Positions 55,103 to 64,000 of a stretch of 64,000 bases of DNA are shown one piece after another. The stretch comes from Bursaphelenchus xylophilus (taxonomy: Eukaryota > Nematoda > Chromadorea > Rhabditida > Aphelenchoididae), in NCBI GenBank assembly GCA_904066235.2, contig CAJFCV020000004.1:2170001-2234000 (forward strand), given 5' to 3'. Positions within the stretch are counted from its first letter, which is position 1; every line of letters starts with the position of its first letter. A model generated the notes under the pieces. The model saw only the letters and a program-made list of their open reading frames with translations. It was not told the origin of the DNA and did no database searches. A program made the position numbers and the translations under genes.

Positions 55103-58100
55103 TTACTTACTCATTTGTTTGGTGACAAACACGTATTTGTTCCCTTTCGGATACCCGCTTTCCCAAGGCAACGTCAAGTTACGGGGCACTGTAGAATTGT
55201 CATTGTACACGTAATTTTTTCCATCGTACGTTGTCAATCCCGTTACACCTGGCTAAACGCTAAAATTTTAAAATTAACTTTTCAAAACGCCTGCTTGACC
55301 CGTTACCATAAGTGAACCCATAGACGAGCGGATGAACAAATTTGATTCCATAGCCATCGGTCAAAACATCGCCGCAGTAATTGTCCGACCAAAGCGTGTA
55401 GCTGTTTGGAGTGTAAACTGACAGAGACATGCAATACCAACTGTCGCCAAAAGGCACTCGGTAAGCGATGACCGCCGTGCATGTGTATTTCGTCATTTCG
55501 GTGGCTTCTAAAAAGGATTTACAGTCAAAAACAAAATTTTTGTTTTGTCATAAATATAGCCTAGCGCAGGCTAAGCTAGGCGCGGCGGTGGACGACAGCT
55601 CGGGTCAATAAAATCGATCGATACGGGGTGTAGGGCAGGTGGATACCCAAAAAAAGGTTGTAGTAAGTGCCTACGGGGCATGGCAAAGCCGTTGGATTTC
55701 TCGGCGAAGGCTCAGCGGAGACTCGACGGAGACTTTCAAAATGTCCACTTTTTCTAACCTTAGCTATAGGAGTCCCGTCATCGCATATAACCCACAGTGT
55801 CCATAAATATTCAATGTCTCCGTCTATTTTTCAGGACCTTGTAGTGTCAAACCGCCTGTGGCATTGGCAACATTCAAGAATTTGGCCTTTTCCTCCGGAA
55901 AGCTATGAATATTCAGAGGAATTTTTCCGATGTTTGTAAATCGTTCGGCGAAATTACTGTAGGTTTAAAGTCCAAAGGGGGAGGAAGGCTTGTGTAAAAA
56001 GTGTTGCTGCTCACTCCCACTTGTCTGTCATACGCCAGAATTCAAGCGTATTCGTAGCTGACTAATGGGTTATTAACTTGAGCTTCAACCTCAACGGCTT
56101 AGTAGGACCAGGCACACCCCAGCAGCGCCACCAGCCAATTCCCCGTGCAATTCCCCGCAATTCAGCCAGAACACCCAACCTTCGTCTGTATCCCGCCACG
56201 AATAACTCAACTGCAAATTGGCATCCCGCACCGACCGGTCATTGGGACTTCTCACTTGGAATATTCATTAGAGTCGTTCGGTTGTTTTGGAAGCGGACGG
56301 TCGACCATTGCTCGCCGGCCTCACTTCTACAAATGGTTCAAGGAAGGTGAAAGATGTATTTTATGTGATCTGCCCCTTTGTTGGCTATTGTGACAGATAA
56401 ATACTCAGTGAAACATCTTGTCGGCCCTTTATTTGGGTATCTCGGGTCCAGTTCCCGTAATATACTCCTCTCCTAGAGAACTTTGCTCCATTGATGGTAT
56501 AAAAGGTCCTATTTCTTACCAAAATCAATCACCATTTGCTCTGCCTCCTCTCCATCGGCGCCTGTGAACATTCCATGCGCTCTGACGTACATTGTGTATT
56601 TTGCAGTTCGTTGCCGGTCGACTTTTTTGGAGAGAAGACAACAACACTACCGCAATTGAACAGGTCCCATACAATTCAAGTAATTTCCAGTGTTCGTATT
56701 TGAGTCTTGAAGCGCTATAAGTGAATTAAACTTTGGCTTTAGTCAGCTGAAAACCAAAACTTACTCATCTGTTTCGTAACAAAGACATAAGGGTTTCCTT
56801 TCGGATATCCGCTGGCCCAGGGAAGCGTCAAATTACTGGGTACCGTGGAGTTGTCGTTGTAGACATAGGTTGACCCATCGTATGTTGTTAGACCCGTTAC
56901 TCCTTTCGCTTGACTGAACACTGAAAAAATTGAATAAACGCTAAAAAAAAGTAGAAATATGGCTTCAAAATTTAATTGAGAAATTTACCATAGACAAAGC
57001 CATAAACCAGAGGATGCACAAATTTGACGCCGTAGCCATCGGTCAGTACTTGGCCACAATAGTTGTCGGACCAAAGCGAAAAGTTGTTGGGGGTGACGGC
57101 CGCCAACGACATGCAATACCAAGTGTCGCCGAAGGGAACACGGTACGAAACGACCGCGGTGCACGTATATTTCGTCATTTGAGTGGCTTCTGGAATTAAT
57201 TTGCGATTTTTGCTGCGACATTGTGCTCATTATTTTCCCGACGTGCTGTACTTACGCGCTCTGGTCATGTAAAACAATGTGTAGTTGCTGGTAGCGCCCG
57301 TTCTCCACAAACCGTATCCATTCGCGTAGTTGTCGCTCACCCCTTGAGCGGAACTCTGAAAGGAACTCTGTTTGGGTATTTTTTCAACTTACCTGACCGA
57401 CACAGTAGTTGGTCGCTTTGTCGTAGGCAAAATCATAGGCGGGAATGCATGCGTTTTCATAGTAGACTAAAACAAATTTTAAATTCGTTGAATTGTTTGG
57501 AAGCTATCGCAAGACGCGGCACGTCAAACTGAGATAATCTAAAACAGTCCGGTGAATGGATTGGCAATTTGCCAAAAAAAGACGCGAAAAAACGTTTTGT
57601 CGGGGAAGAAATGGGGAATTTTTAGGGCGAGAGAGTACGCTTTTGCGCGTCTTTTTTCTCTCTTTCTCTGCGAAATCAAGACGAAGTGTAAAAAACCGAT
57701 AGCGAAAAGTCTATTCCGGTCACCGGACTCCTCAGTTTGACGTGCGCGGGTTGCGGACAACCAGAAACGGAAAGACACGTTAAAAAAAATTTTGAGTGAA
57801 TTGAAGTGGGATTTCAGTCCGTCGAGAAAATATTGACAGCGGAAGTACCCCAAGTTTGCGCTTTTGATGAAACTTGGCACAAATTTAGACTAATTTTTTC
57901 TAAAGTTTATGCGAGAATCCAAACTCGCGCTTTGCAGAAACATCTGAGATTTTTAGATCGAAAGTCGGAGAAGATTTTAAAATTTTTTTGCGATTTTTGG
58001 CATGGAAATTTTCATGGCCATTTCTAGCATAGAGGGTAATGTTTCCACAAAATTCGGCGTTTGCCATACTCTCTCGGCGAGCCAAAACTTTCAGGAATTG

Positions 58101-59741
58101 AAACCTAGTCCATGCCCGACGTGTGTGCAAAATTTAAACAAAATCTGAGCGCTGCACTTGGGGTACTTCGCTTGTGAGCGCAAAATCGCACCGAAAATCG
58201 CAGCGCCGCCAAGAAAACGAATTGCGTCGCGGCAAAATCGAATTGCTTTTCACTTTAGCGACCTGTTCGGTGTAGCGGCATTGCGCTGATTATTTTCCCG
58301 GCAGACTGATAAACAGGGGCGTAGCCGACCAAAAATTCTGGAAGGCAAAGGTTCTTCTTCCAGGAAGGGCTTCCATTTAGACCATACTCACCAAAATCGA
58401 TCAGCGCTCGCTCGCCATCAGTCCCGTCAGCGCAAGAGCACATCCCACGCGACCGCACATACTGCGTATACGCCGCCTTGCCGGTCACTGAAATCAACAA
58501 ACTGCTGTTATTTAACTCAACCACATCGAACCGCTCACCTGCGTACCAAGAGGTCGACAAACTGTAAGACAGCCCACCGTTGTAGATCTCGCAATAGCCC
58601 TTGTCTTGAAAGTATTTGATGATAGTTGCATTCGCATTCGGACCCGCCACCGTCGCACATTCGTTGGGGTCGGAGATGGTCAGATTGTAGAGTAGGATGT
58701 TGCCGTATACGGTTACTTTGACAGGGATCTTTCGGAAGACAATTTTTGCGGGGTGTATTGAAGGCATCTGGAAAATGGGTTGAGCTGTTTGCGGAGGAGC
58801 GTGGCAGGTCAAACTGAGGAGTCCGTTGACCGGAATAGACCCTTCGTTATCATTTTTTTTACACTTTGTCTTGAATTCACAGAGAAGACAGAGAAAAGGA
58901 GCGCAAAAACGTACTCTCTCGTCTCAAAAATCGCCCCATTTCTTCTCCGACAAAAAGATTTTTTTGCGTCTTTTTTCGGCGAATTGTCATTCCATTCAAC
59001 GGACCATTTTGCCTTGTCTATGTCTCAGTTTGACATGCGCGCCTTCCACAAGTCTTTTTGGGAGTTCTAGTCGTTCGCAAAGTCGCTGAAGTGATTTTTG
59101 CGAAGTGCACTGTGCAAAAACACAAATTCGCTTTGCACTGTGCAATTTCTTCATTTTTGCACCGTGCAATAGATTTTTATGGCTGTCTCTCACACGATGA
59201 CGTTTTCTGCACAGTTCATGTCGCAAAAATCACAAATCACTCCGACGACTTTAAAAACAGACTATTATCAGTCTGTCCGGAAAATAATATGGATTTGTCG
59301 GGCCTCGGAATCGCCCATCATCGCTTTTGCGATGGCTAGCCATGGCTAGAGAGAGAGACCTGATGCACTGAATACACTATAAATTTTCTGCGACAAACCC
59401 ACATTATTTTCCCGACAGACCGATTTCAGCAAAAGCAAATAGTCGTATCAACTGCGCCAGCAAGGCAGATACAATTTCCAAGAACTGCTTTGTGTTCAAG
59501 ATATCACTCTGTCGGGAAAATAATGAGTAGCAGCGAGAATCTCATCACCGCCGAGAAAATGAATTGTCTCGTGGCAAAATCAAAGCTTCTTTCACTTCAA
59601 CGACGCGATTGGTACAGCGAAATTGCGTTCATTATTTTCCCGACAGACTGATAAACGTGACATTTCAAAAGCCCTGCCCTCTTTAGCAAAACAAACAGGC
59701 TTACTTACGAAGTACAAAAACAGAACCACAAACATTTCCAT
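55103..59741 (-). CDS. Secreted, internally duplicated Cys-containing protein of unknown family
   Basis: Proposed exons: 59741-59709 (signal peptide, VVLFLYF), 58767-58539, 58487-58392, 57466-57393, 57355-57256, 57189-56989, 56920-56765, 56621-56520, 55507-55307, 55248-55103. All ten join in frame to 445 aa plus stop. A two-exon block occurs twice: MTKYTCTAVVSYRVPFGDTW...HPLVYGFVY with GVTGLTTYDGSTYVYNDNST...KQMS (57189-56765), and a close copy (55507-55103). A smaller unit (TGKAAYTQYVRSRGMC...IDF) occurs at 58487 and 56621 and in weaker form at 57355. I do not recognise the fold. Asn-x-Ser/Thr sites and Cys suggest an extracellular protein. Alternatives are two tandem genes (the first ending at 56739) or a first gene ending at 58255, where an exon would run into a family F element. 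The chain of exons is inferred. Confidence 0.5.
55585..55745. mobile_element. Family I fragment, copy 2
   Basis: Shares CGATCGATACGGGG, GTGGATACCCAAAAAAA and the GGCGAAGGCTCAGCGGAGAC run with copy 4. Confidence 0.6.
55797..55925. repeat. Dispersed repeat M, copy 1
   Basis: CATAAATATTCA, TGTGGCATTGGCAACA and TATGAATATTCAG match the copy at 59830-59942 in order and spacing. Confidence 0.5.
56078..56393 (+). pseudogene. Open plus-strand stretch with coding character inside an intron of the duplicated secreted gene
   Basis: A plus frame reads PEHPTFVCIPPR, then SLESFGCFGSGRS, RRPHFYKWFKEGE and LCDLPLC, with a base composition richer in C than its flanks. No donor or acceptor frames it convincingly and I recognise no family. 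It may be a gene fragment carried by a repeat. Confidence 0.2.
57515..57747. mobile_element. Family E element, copy 2
   Basis: GCACGTCAAACTGAGATAA to CTCAGTTTGACGTGCG, in an intron of the duplicated secreted gene; the same orientation as copy 1. Confidence 0.75.
57832..58176. mobile_element. Family G fold-back element, copy 2
   Basis: GGAAGTACCCCAAG left end and AATCTGAGCGCTGCACTTGG then GGTACTTCG right end. Inverted and about 100 bp shorter relative to the copy at 73-524. Confidence 0.68.
58190..58322. mobile_element. Family F element, copy 2 (inverted)
   Basis: Ends GATTATTTTCCCGGCAGACTGATAA; internal GACGCAATTC-type sequence is shared with copies 1 and 4. Contains the stop codon of a possible truncated secreted product at 58255. 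Confidence 0.62.
58800..59042. mobile_element. Family E element, copy 3 (inverted)
   Basis: GGTCAAACTGAGGAGTCCG to CTCAGTTTGACATGCGCG, opposite orientation to copies 1 and 2. Confidence 0.72.
59066..59266. mobile_element. Family D element, copy 4
   Basis: Left TAGTCGTTCGCAAAGTCGCT, right ACTCCGACGACTTTAAAAAC; the centre holds GCACTGTGCAAAA and TTTGCACTGTGCAA. It abuts family E copy 3 and family F copy 3. Confidence 0.72.
59266..59431. mobile_element. Family F element, copy 3
   Basis: TATCAGTCTGTCCGGAAAAT and ATTATTTTCCCGACAGACCG form the TIR; the interior is specific to this copy. Confidence 0.65.
59506..59654. mobile_element. Family F element, copy 4
   Basis: CTCTGTCGGGAAAATAATGA and TCATTATTTTCCCGACAGAC are near-perfect inverted ends, 149 bp apart. 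Confidence 0.7.
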
Positions 59742-59829
59742 TCACCGTATCTCCGTACTCACTCCACGAATTCCGTTTCTCGTTTTGGATGAAGTGCCCT
59801 TTCGGCCGTCGCATCAGTCAAATCATTTT

Positions 59830-59942
59830 GCATAAATATTCAGGGGGCGGACGCCCCAAAAGTTCGCCGTAAGGCGTTGTGGCGTTGGCAACATAAAGAG
59901 ATCTCTCTCTTGTTCTTTATAAATATTCAGCAAGTTCAAAGG
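59830..59942. repeat. Dispersed repeat M, copy 2
   Basis: CATAAATATTCAG, TGTGGCGTTGGCAACA and TATAAATATTCAG; see the copy at 55797-55925. Confidence 0.5.
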
Positions 59943-60099
59943 GCAATAAATTTATACAGACACTCAAAAAAATCTTGGCTTAAGTGTGTACGGTAGGAGA
60001 TGTCTGGTGACGGTTTTTTAAAGGATTTTTATGTTTTTCAACCCTTTTGATGTTTGAATTTCAGACTTATTTTATGTGTGTAGATCGGAAACCTTTTTT

Positions 60100-60397
60100 T
60101 GGAGCGTACCGACTTTTCGGAACCAGAAAAATGTTGTAAGAAGTAGCTACGAGGCCTGGCAGAGCCGTTGGATAATTGGCGAAGGCTTGGCTGAAACTTT
60201 TATCTCGATGATCTTGCTGTAACACATGTAAAGTACCACACAATATTTAGGTGGTAAACTACCCTAGGACCTGAACAATCTTAATGTTTCTATTAACTGA
60301 GCCTGCTCCTAGCCTCCGCCATGCGTACAACGACAAATCGAGGCAACCCAAAGTTTCGTCGACCCAAACTGTCGTTGACTCGAAAAGACATAGCGTC
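60100..60397. mobile_element. Family I element, copy 3
   Basis: Left GTACCGACTTTTCGGAACC; right AACTGTCGTTGACTCGAAAAG after GTACAACGACAAATCGAGGC; interior GCAGAGCCGTTGGAT. Confidence 0.62.
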
Positions 60398-60428
60398 AAG
60401 AGATTGTTATTGATGATAATCATGTGTA

Positions 60429-60741
60429 CAGTGGCCACGTTCCCTTTTGCGTCCAGAAAATATCATAAAATGTGGAAAAACACCTCCCAAGTGAAAAAAA
60501 TTTGATTTCAAAAGCGCTCCCGCTCTTTTTGTGGGGAACCCTTCAAAACAGAGTATTTTTTTGTTAAAGAGGGAGGCATTTTGCCACATTTTTTGATACT
60601 TCCCGGATAAGGGCGCATGCTTCAAAACTGTGTTTTCTTACTGTGTTTTCGTCGTTAGTTGGAGAGATTTTGCCAATTTTTTTTGATACTTCCCGACAGC
60701 AAAATGGTACGCTTTTTCCCGCTGTATCAGGTCCGTCAGTA
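60429..60741. mobile_element. Family A MITE, copy 20 (long, rearranged)
   Basis: Left end CAGTGGCCACG, right end GGTCCGTCAGT. The right arm occurs twice (about 60560-60610 and 60655-60741), giving 313 bp. Confidence 0.7.
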
Positions 60742-61212
60742 TAGAAGAAGCTTCTAGCAAACAGTCAAAGAAATGCGCTGGGTGCAACGCCAAAACATGG
60801 CGATCATCTTTGTAGTTTACAGTCCCTCAGACTCCATTTTCCTTTCCTTTCATCAACAACTTCCCCGTGTCCCACTGACCGACTTCCTGTTTATTCAGTG
60901 TTTTGATCCGCTTGATTTGAATGGTCGCGCGGATGGCTCATCCATTTCTCCCGTCCGGATTCTGCGTCCAAATTTAGCGTCGCGCAAAGGGGAGCGGAGA
61001 CAGTGACGCATTCCTGCGACCGGGAAATATATGGATAAAAGTCTTGGAGCCGGGCTCTCTTTCCTCATTTTCAAATTCCACAGCAATTAGCCGGAGGGGT
61101 TACGGTAAGTCCGAGAAGCGAATCTCCCTTTTTATTATTTGTTTTAATCAAAAACAGGCCCTTATTACTAATAATTACAATTGCCGCTTGCTTTACAATT
61201 GCCTTTTTTTAG
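60742..61212. other. Upstream region of the Cys-rich gene
   Basis: No repeat copy recognised. A GC-richer part (60885-61020) shows no sustained plausible frame. The last 130 bp include a T-rich stretch ending CTTTTTTTAG directly before the ATG at 61213, which fits a splice acceptor. Confidence 0.4.
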
Positions 61213-62359
61213 ATGTCAAGGTTTTCTCTAAGGCTAACACTTTTTGTCGCGATAGCAGTGTACACTTTCACTGAGATCGAGGCTGGATGTTGTTGTGGGA
61301 ATTGCTGTGGTTGTGGATGTTGTCAACCCTGTTGTAATTGTCTGCCTTGCTGTAATCCCCCGTTGTTGATCAAACTTCCACCTACGCCGCCTAAGCTTTG
61401 TCCGGTGCCGTGTTGTGGATGCTGCTGCTGCAGACCTTGCTGTAAGTCGGGAATCTGTAGTGGCAAAAAACGTATAATTTTGCGTCCGGAAAGAATCAAA
61501 AAATGTGGCAAAATACCTCCCTCTCCAAGTGAGAAAATCCGATTTCAAAAGCGTTCCCTTCTTTCACTTGGAAAGGGAGTCATTTTGCAACATTTTTTGA
61601 TACTTCCCGGTTGCAAAATGGGACGTTTTTTGTCACTAAATCAAGTCCGTCACTGTAAGCATTAGGTGTAGAAAAAAAAGATTTTCTTGTAAAAAAGTAT
61701 TCAAATATTGAAAAGCCCTTTCTATGGCTTGCAGGAAGGGCTTTATAAACGGACCTCATAGTCTCAATACCCTTACTTCAGTTGAATGAAAAGCTTCCAT
61801 CCGATGTAATCTTTTTAGTCGCTCCTTTCTAGTGCTGCATCTTCATTGAACTTTCTTTTATGTAGATTCAAAATTCAGTACAACGAATCACTATGGACCA
61901 AAAAAAGCATTCTTTATTGAAAGGGGTCCGTTGTATAGAGATATGTCATTTATTAACCTCAATTTTACTTTTGTAGCCTCAGAAATTAAGATTACAAGAT
62001 TTTTATAGGAAGGTATTGTTGCACAAGAGTTCAATGTATAAAATTTCCGCTAAAAAGATCGCTTATTCTACCGAAATTTAGAAAACTCCCTCATTGAACC
62101 ATTTATTTCAGGCTGCTGTCCATGCGGTGGCCGGAAACGACGTGAGATCCAGCTTGAGAGGGCCCACAAATCCTACAAGAAGACCTCTTGTTCAAAACAT
62201 TGCAAACGTTGTGTAGGTCAAGAGCACAAGAAGTCAACCAAAAGCCATCCACGGCATACCCGCAATGCCCCGACTGAGCGAATCTCCCCCAAGTTTGTGG
62301 TTGCGCCGGCGCAGCAATCGCAGCCGCAGCAACAATGTGTTTGCAATTGCACATGCTAG
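61213..62359 (+). CDS. Small secreted Cys-rich protein
   Basis: Exons 61213-61441 and 62112-62359 give 158 aa. A signal peptide (1 to about 24, LRLTLFVAIAVYTFTEIEA) is followed at once by Cys clusters (CCCGNCCGCGCC, QPCCNCLPCCN, CCGCCCCRPCC), a Pro-rich linker, a Lys/Arg/His-rich part (KKTSCSKHCKRC) and a Gln-rich end closing with CVCNCTC. The layout suggests a secreted metal-binding or cuticle/eggshell-like structural protein, but I recognise no named family. AATAAA lies at 62457-62462. Intron 1 starts 16 bases before a family A element (61457-61655). Reading through the donor instead would append element sequence, so the spliced form is preferred. Confidence 0.75.
61457..61655. mobile_element. 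Family A MITE, copy 21
   Basis: Begins GTAGTGGCAAAAAACGTA 16 bp after the donor of the Cys-rich gene and ends AGTCCGTCACTG; the loop is shortened. Confidence 0.78.
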
Positions 62360-62500
62360 AGGAAATGACGGACCATATGATTGGACAAAAAAATTACCCA
62401 AAAACATAACTAATGGTGTCTAGAATGTATAGAAATTTGAACAATTTATGCTCATTAATAAATTTTAATAATACAAGGAAAAATGCTGGCCGTGTACCTA

Positions 62501-62747
62501 CAGTGGGGGACCTGATCCAGTGGCAAAAAACGTACTATTTTGCATCAGGAGCTTAAAAAATGTGGCAAAATACCTCCCTCTCCAAGTGAAAAAAACTCAG
62601 ATTTCAAAAGCGCGCACGCTCTTTTTGTGAGGGAACCCATCAAAACGACGTTTTTTTCACTCGGAGAGGGAAGCATTTTTCCACATTTTAAATACTTCCC
62701 GGAAGCAAAATGGGACGTTTTTTGCCATTGGATCAGGTCCTCCACTG
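62501..62747. mobile_element. Family A MITE, copy 22
   Basis: CAGTGGGGGACC to GGTCCTCCACTG; the outer bases of both ends covary (GGGGGA with TCCTCC). Confidence 0.82.
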
Positions 62748-62819
62748 CATAGCGAGAAGAGGAATGTAAATGTATTACGATAAGGTTGATCGAAGTGTTC
62801 GTGGTTAAAAGGAATTCGC

Positions 62820-63280
62820 GTCCTGACTTTTCGGGTAGATGACAATTCGGGTCGGCACAAAAAACCGATCGATACGGGGCGTATGGAAAGTGGATACCCA
62901 AAAAAAAGTTGTAGGATGTGCCTGCGAGGCCTGTCAAAGCAGTTGGATGGTCGGCGGACGCTCGGCGGAGGCTCGGCGGAGACTTGGCGAAGACTTGCGA
63001 TATGTACAATAACGTCACTGCTCTCTTTAGTTATTGTAATATATAAAAGACCAAAATTTGTGAGAAAAAACGAGGATTCGTAACTTTACTCTAGATGATA
63101 TTCATGTGAGGACATGTAAAATACCTCAAAATTTTCTACTCTTATGATAATCTATCCTAGGATCGGATCAATCTTATTATTTCTACTAACCAATCCTTCC
63201 CCTAGCCTCTCTCTTCGAACCTAGGCAATCCATAGTACCGCTGAACCGAACTGTCGCTGACCCGTAAAGTCGTAGCACCC
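62820..63280. mobile_element. Family I element, copy 4
   Basis: Left CTGACTTTTCGGGTAGATGA; right CGAACTGTCGCTGACCCGTA; interior CGATCGATACGGGGCG and CGGCGGAGGCTCGGCGGAGA. Confidence 0.65.
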
Positions 63281-63561
63281 AGTAATTCTACATTCATCAT
63301 TTTGTTTCTCCTGCCACGTAAAGGCTTATCCTTGGCATAACAAAGTCTAAACATCAAAATCCTCGGAATTCCGGGGTGAAATTATATCATAAATACTTTA
63401 TTGGGAATAAAAGTTCGTTGTACTAATATCTGAGGAGTTTGTGAATAATAAATAATAAATAAGATGGGATTCAGACAACAAGACTACATAAAACATGAAC
63501 TAACAAGTGTAACTTGCCAACAAGTTGCTAAAACAATTCAGATTAGAAGACTTTGAGAACA
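63281..63561. other. Intergenic before the edge gene
   Basis: AT-rich with AATAATAAATAATAAATAAG near 63445; no gene seen. Confidence 0.4.
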
Positions 63562-64000
63562 TTAATACTGGTAATGATGATGAGTATAATAAAACTTGGA
63601 ATCGTACCGTCGATCCTTCTGAATCTGATAGGAGGGCGGAACTCGGCCCGTTTCGCCTTTACTGGCAATCAATTCGGGTGGGTGCGCTGTAAATGTAAAG
63701 CAATGGAGATTAGAAGTAAAAAAGAGTATTTGAAAGGCACCACTTACCTTCTGGAATAATAACCGTATGCGTCTCGCCCTCTTCCTCCTCCTCTTTCGGC
63801 TTAGCCTTCTTGACCGCCTCCTTTTCAACATCGCTCTTGTGATGGTTGTTGTTATTACATATACACAACGTCACATGCACCGGAGGCACCCCATTGGCAC
63901 CCTGGCATCCCGGTCCACAATACCCTCCGCCCCCGTTCACCGTGTTGATCACCGCCGAGTTTTGGAAGATCCGCGACGACGGCCCATTCTTGATGAACTG
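63562..64000 (-). CDS. 3' part of an unidentified protein gene, cut by the window edge
   Basis: Exon 64000-63748 (open at the right edge) is spliced to 63686-63562. The visible C-terminal 125 aa contain a Gly-rich, Cys-containing stretch (GGGGYCGPGCQGANG), LCICNNNNHHKSD, a Lys/Glu run (KPKEEEEEGE) and an end with His and Tyr (YYTHHHYQY). The donor GTAAGT at 63747-63742 and the acceptor at 63687 are both canonical. I do not recognise the family. The CxC and glycine content suggest an extracellular or structural protein, but this is weak. Confidence 0.65.

Noticed and set aside
1..64000. Transposase, reverse transcriptase or integrase genes for the many elements
   Set aside because: No frame with DDE, DDD or reverse transcriptase motifs was seen; all elements here appear non-autonomous.

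Overview
The window is nuclear DNA of a nematode. It is AT-rich, its genes are cut by many introns (several only 41 to 51 bp) with TTTCAG-type acceptors, and acceptor-like AG sites lie 5 to 8 bases before start codons (before 7715, 9997 and 30636), as expected if a spliced leader is added. The gene set also fits a nematode: an MSP-type domain protein and lineage-specific secreted Cys-rich proteins sit beside conserved eukaryotic genes. I cannot assign a genus.

Layout. 1244-5797 (+) IFT38/DYF-3 (CLUAP1), an intraflagellar transport subunit. 7715-9389 (+) FBXO7-like F-box protein. 9997-20566 (+) NUP155, 18 exons. 21332-23404 (-) PSMD6/RPN7 of the 26S proteasome, head to head with an MSP-domain protein at 23841-25462 (+). 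26578-28249 (+) a short protein with two membrane segments, SILK- and RVxF-type PP1 docking motifs and a RIF1-like C-terminal domain. 28314-29044 (-) SKP1. 29421-30437 (-) SAM-dependent methyltransferase. 30636-30872 (+) TMA7 and 31173-32241 (+) TXNDC9, probably co-transcribed. After about 5 kb without a recognised gene comes 37564-49349 (+), a voltage-gated calcium channel alpha2/delta subunit with 19 exons. 50097-51683 (-) is a secreted pepsin-fold protein with altered DTG motifs. 55103-59741 (-) is a secreted, internally duplicated protein of unknown family. 61213-62359 (+) is a secreted Cys-rich protein. A gene running off the right edge ends at 63562 (-). Wherever I joined exons, the total length is a multiple of three.

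Spacers and large introns hold a dense set of short non-autonomous elements. The main one (family A) has TIRs starting CAGTG, TA at the target, a length of about 220-250 bp and 22 copies. Others are short TATACGATGAAA hairpins confined to introns (family B), a fold-back of about 550 bp (C), several smaller palindromic families (D to I), two hAT-like elements with very GC-rich cores and 8-bp target duplications, and four tRNA-like units. Many are nested in one another, which gives a relative insertion order. No transposase gene was seen, so the sources of these elements lie elsewhere.

The genes are mostly unrelated housekeeping loci. SKP1, the F-box protein and the proteasome subunit belong to one pathway (SCF ubiquitin ligase and proteasome), but their proximity may be chance. 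The most unusual item is the membrane-anchored RIF1-tail/PP1-docking protein. Next are the secreted duplicated protein, the pepsin-like protein with changed active-site triads, and the intronic hairpin family that includes a perfect 42-bp palindrome.
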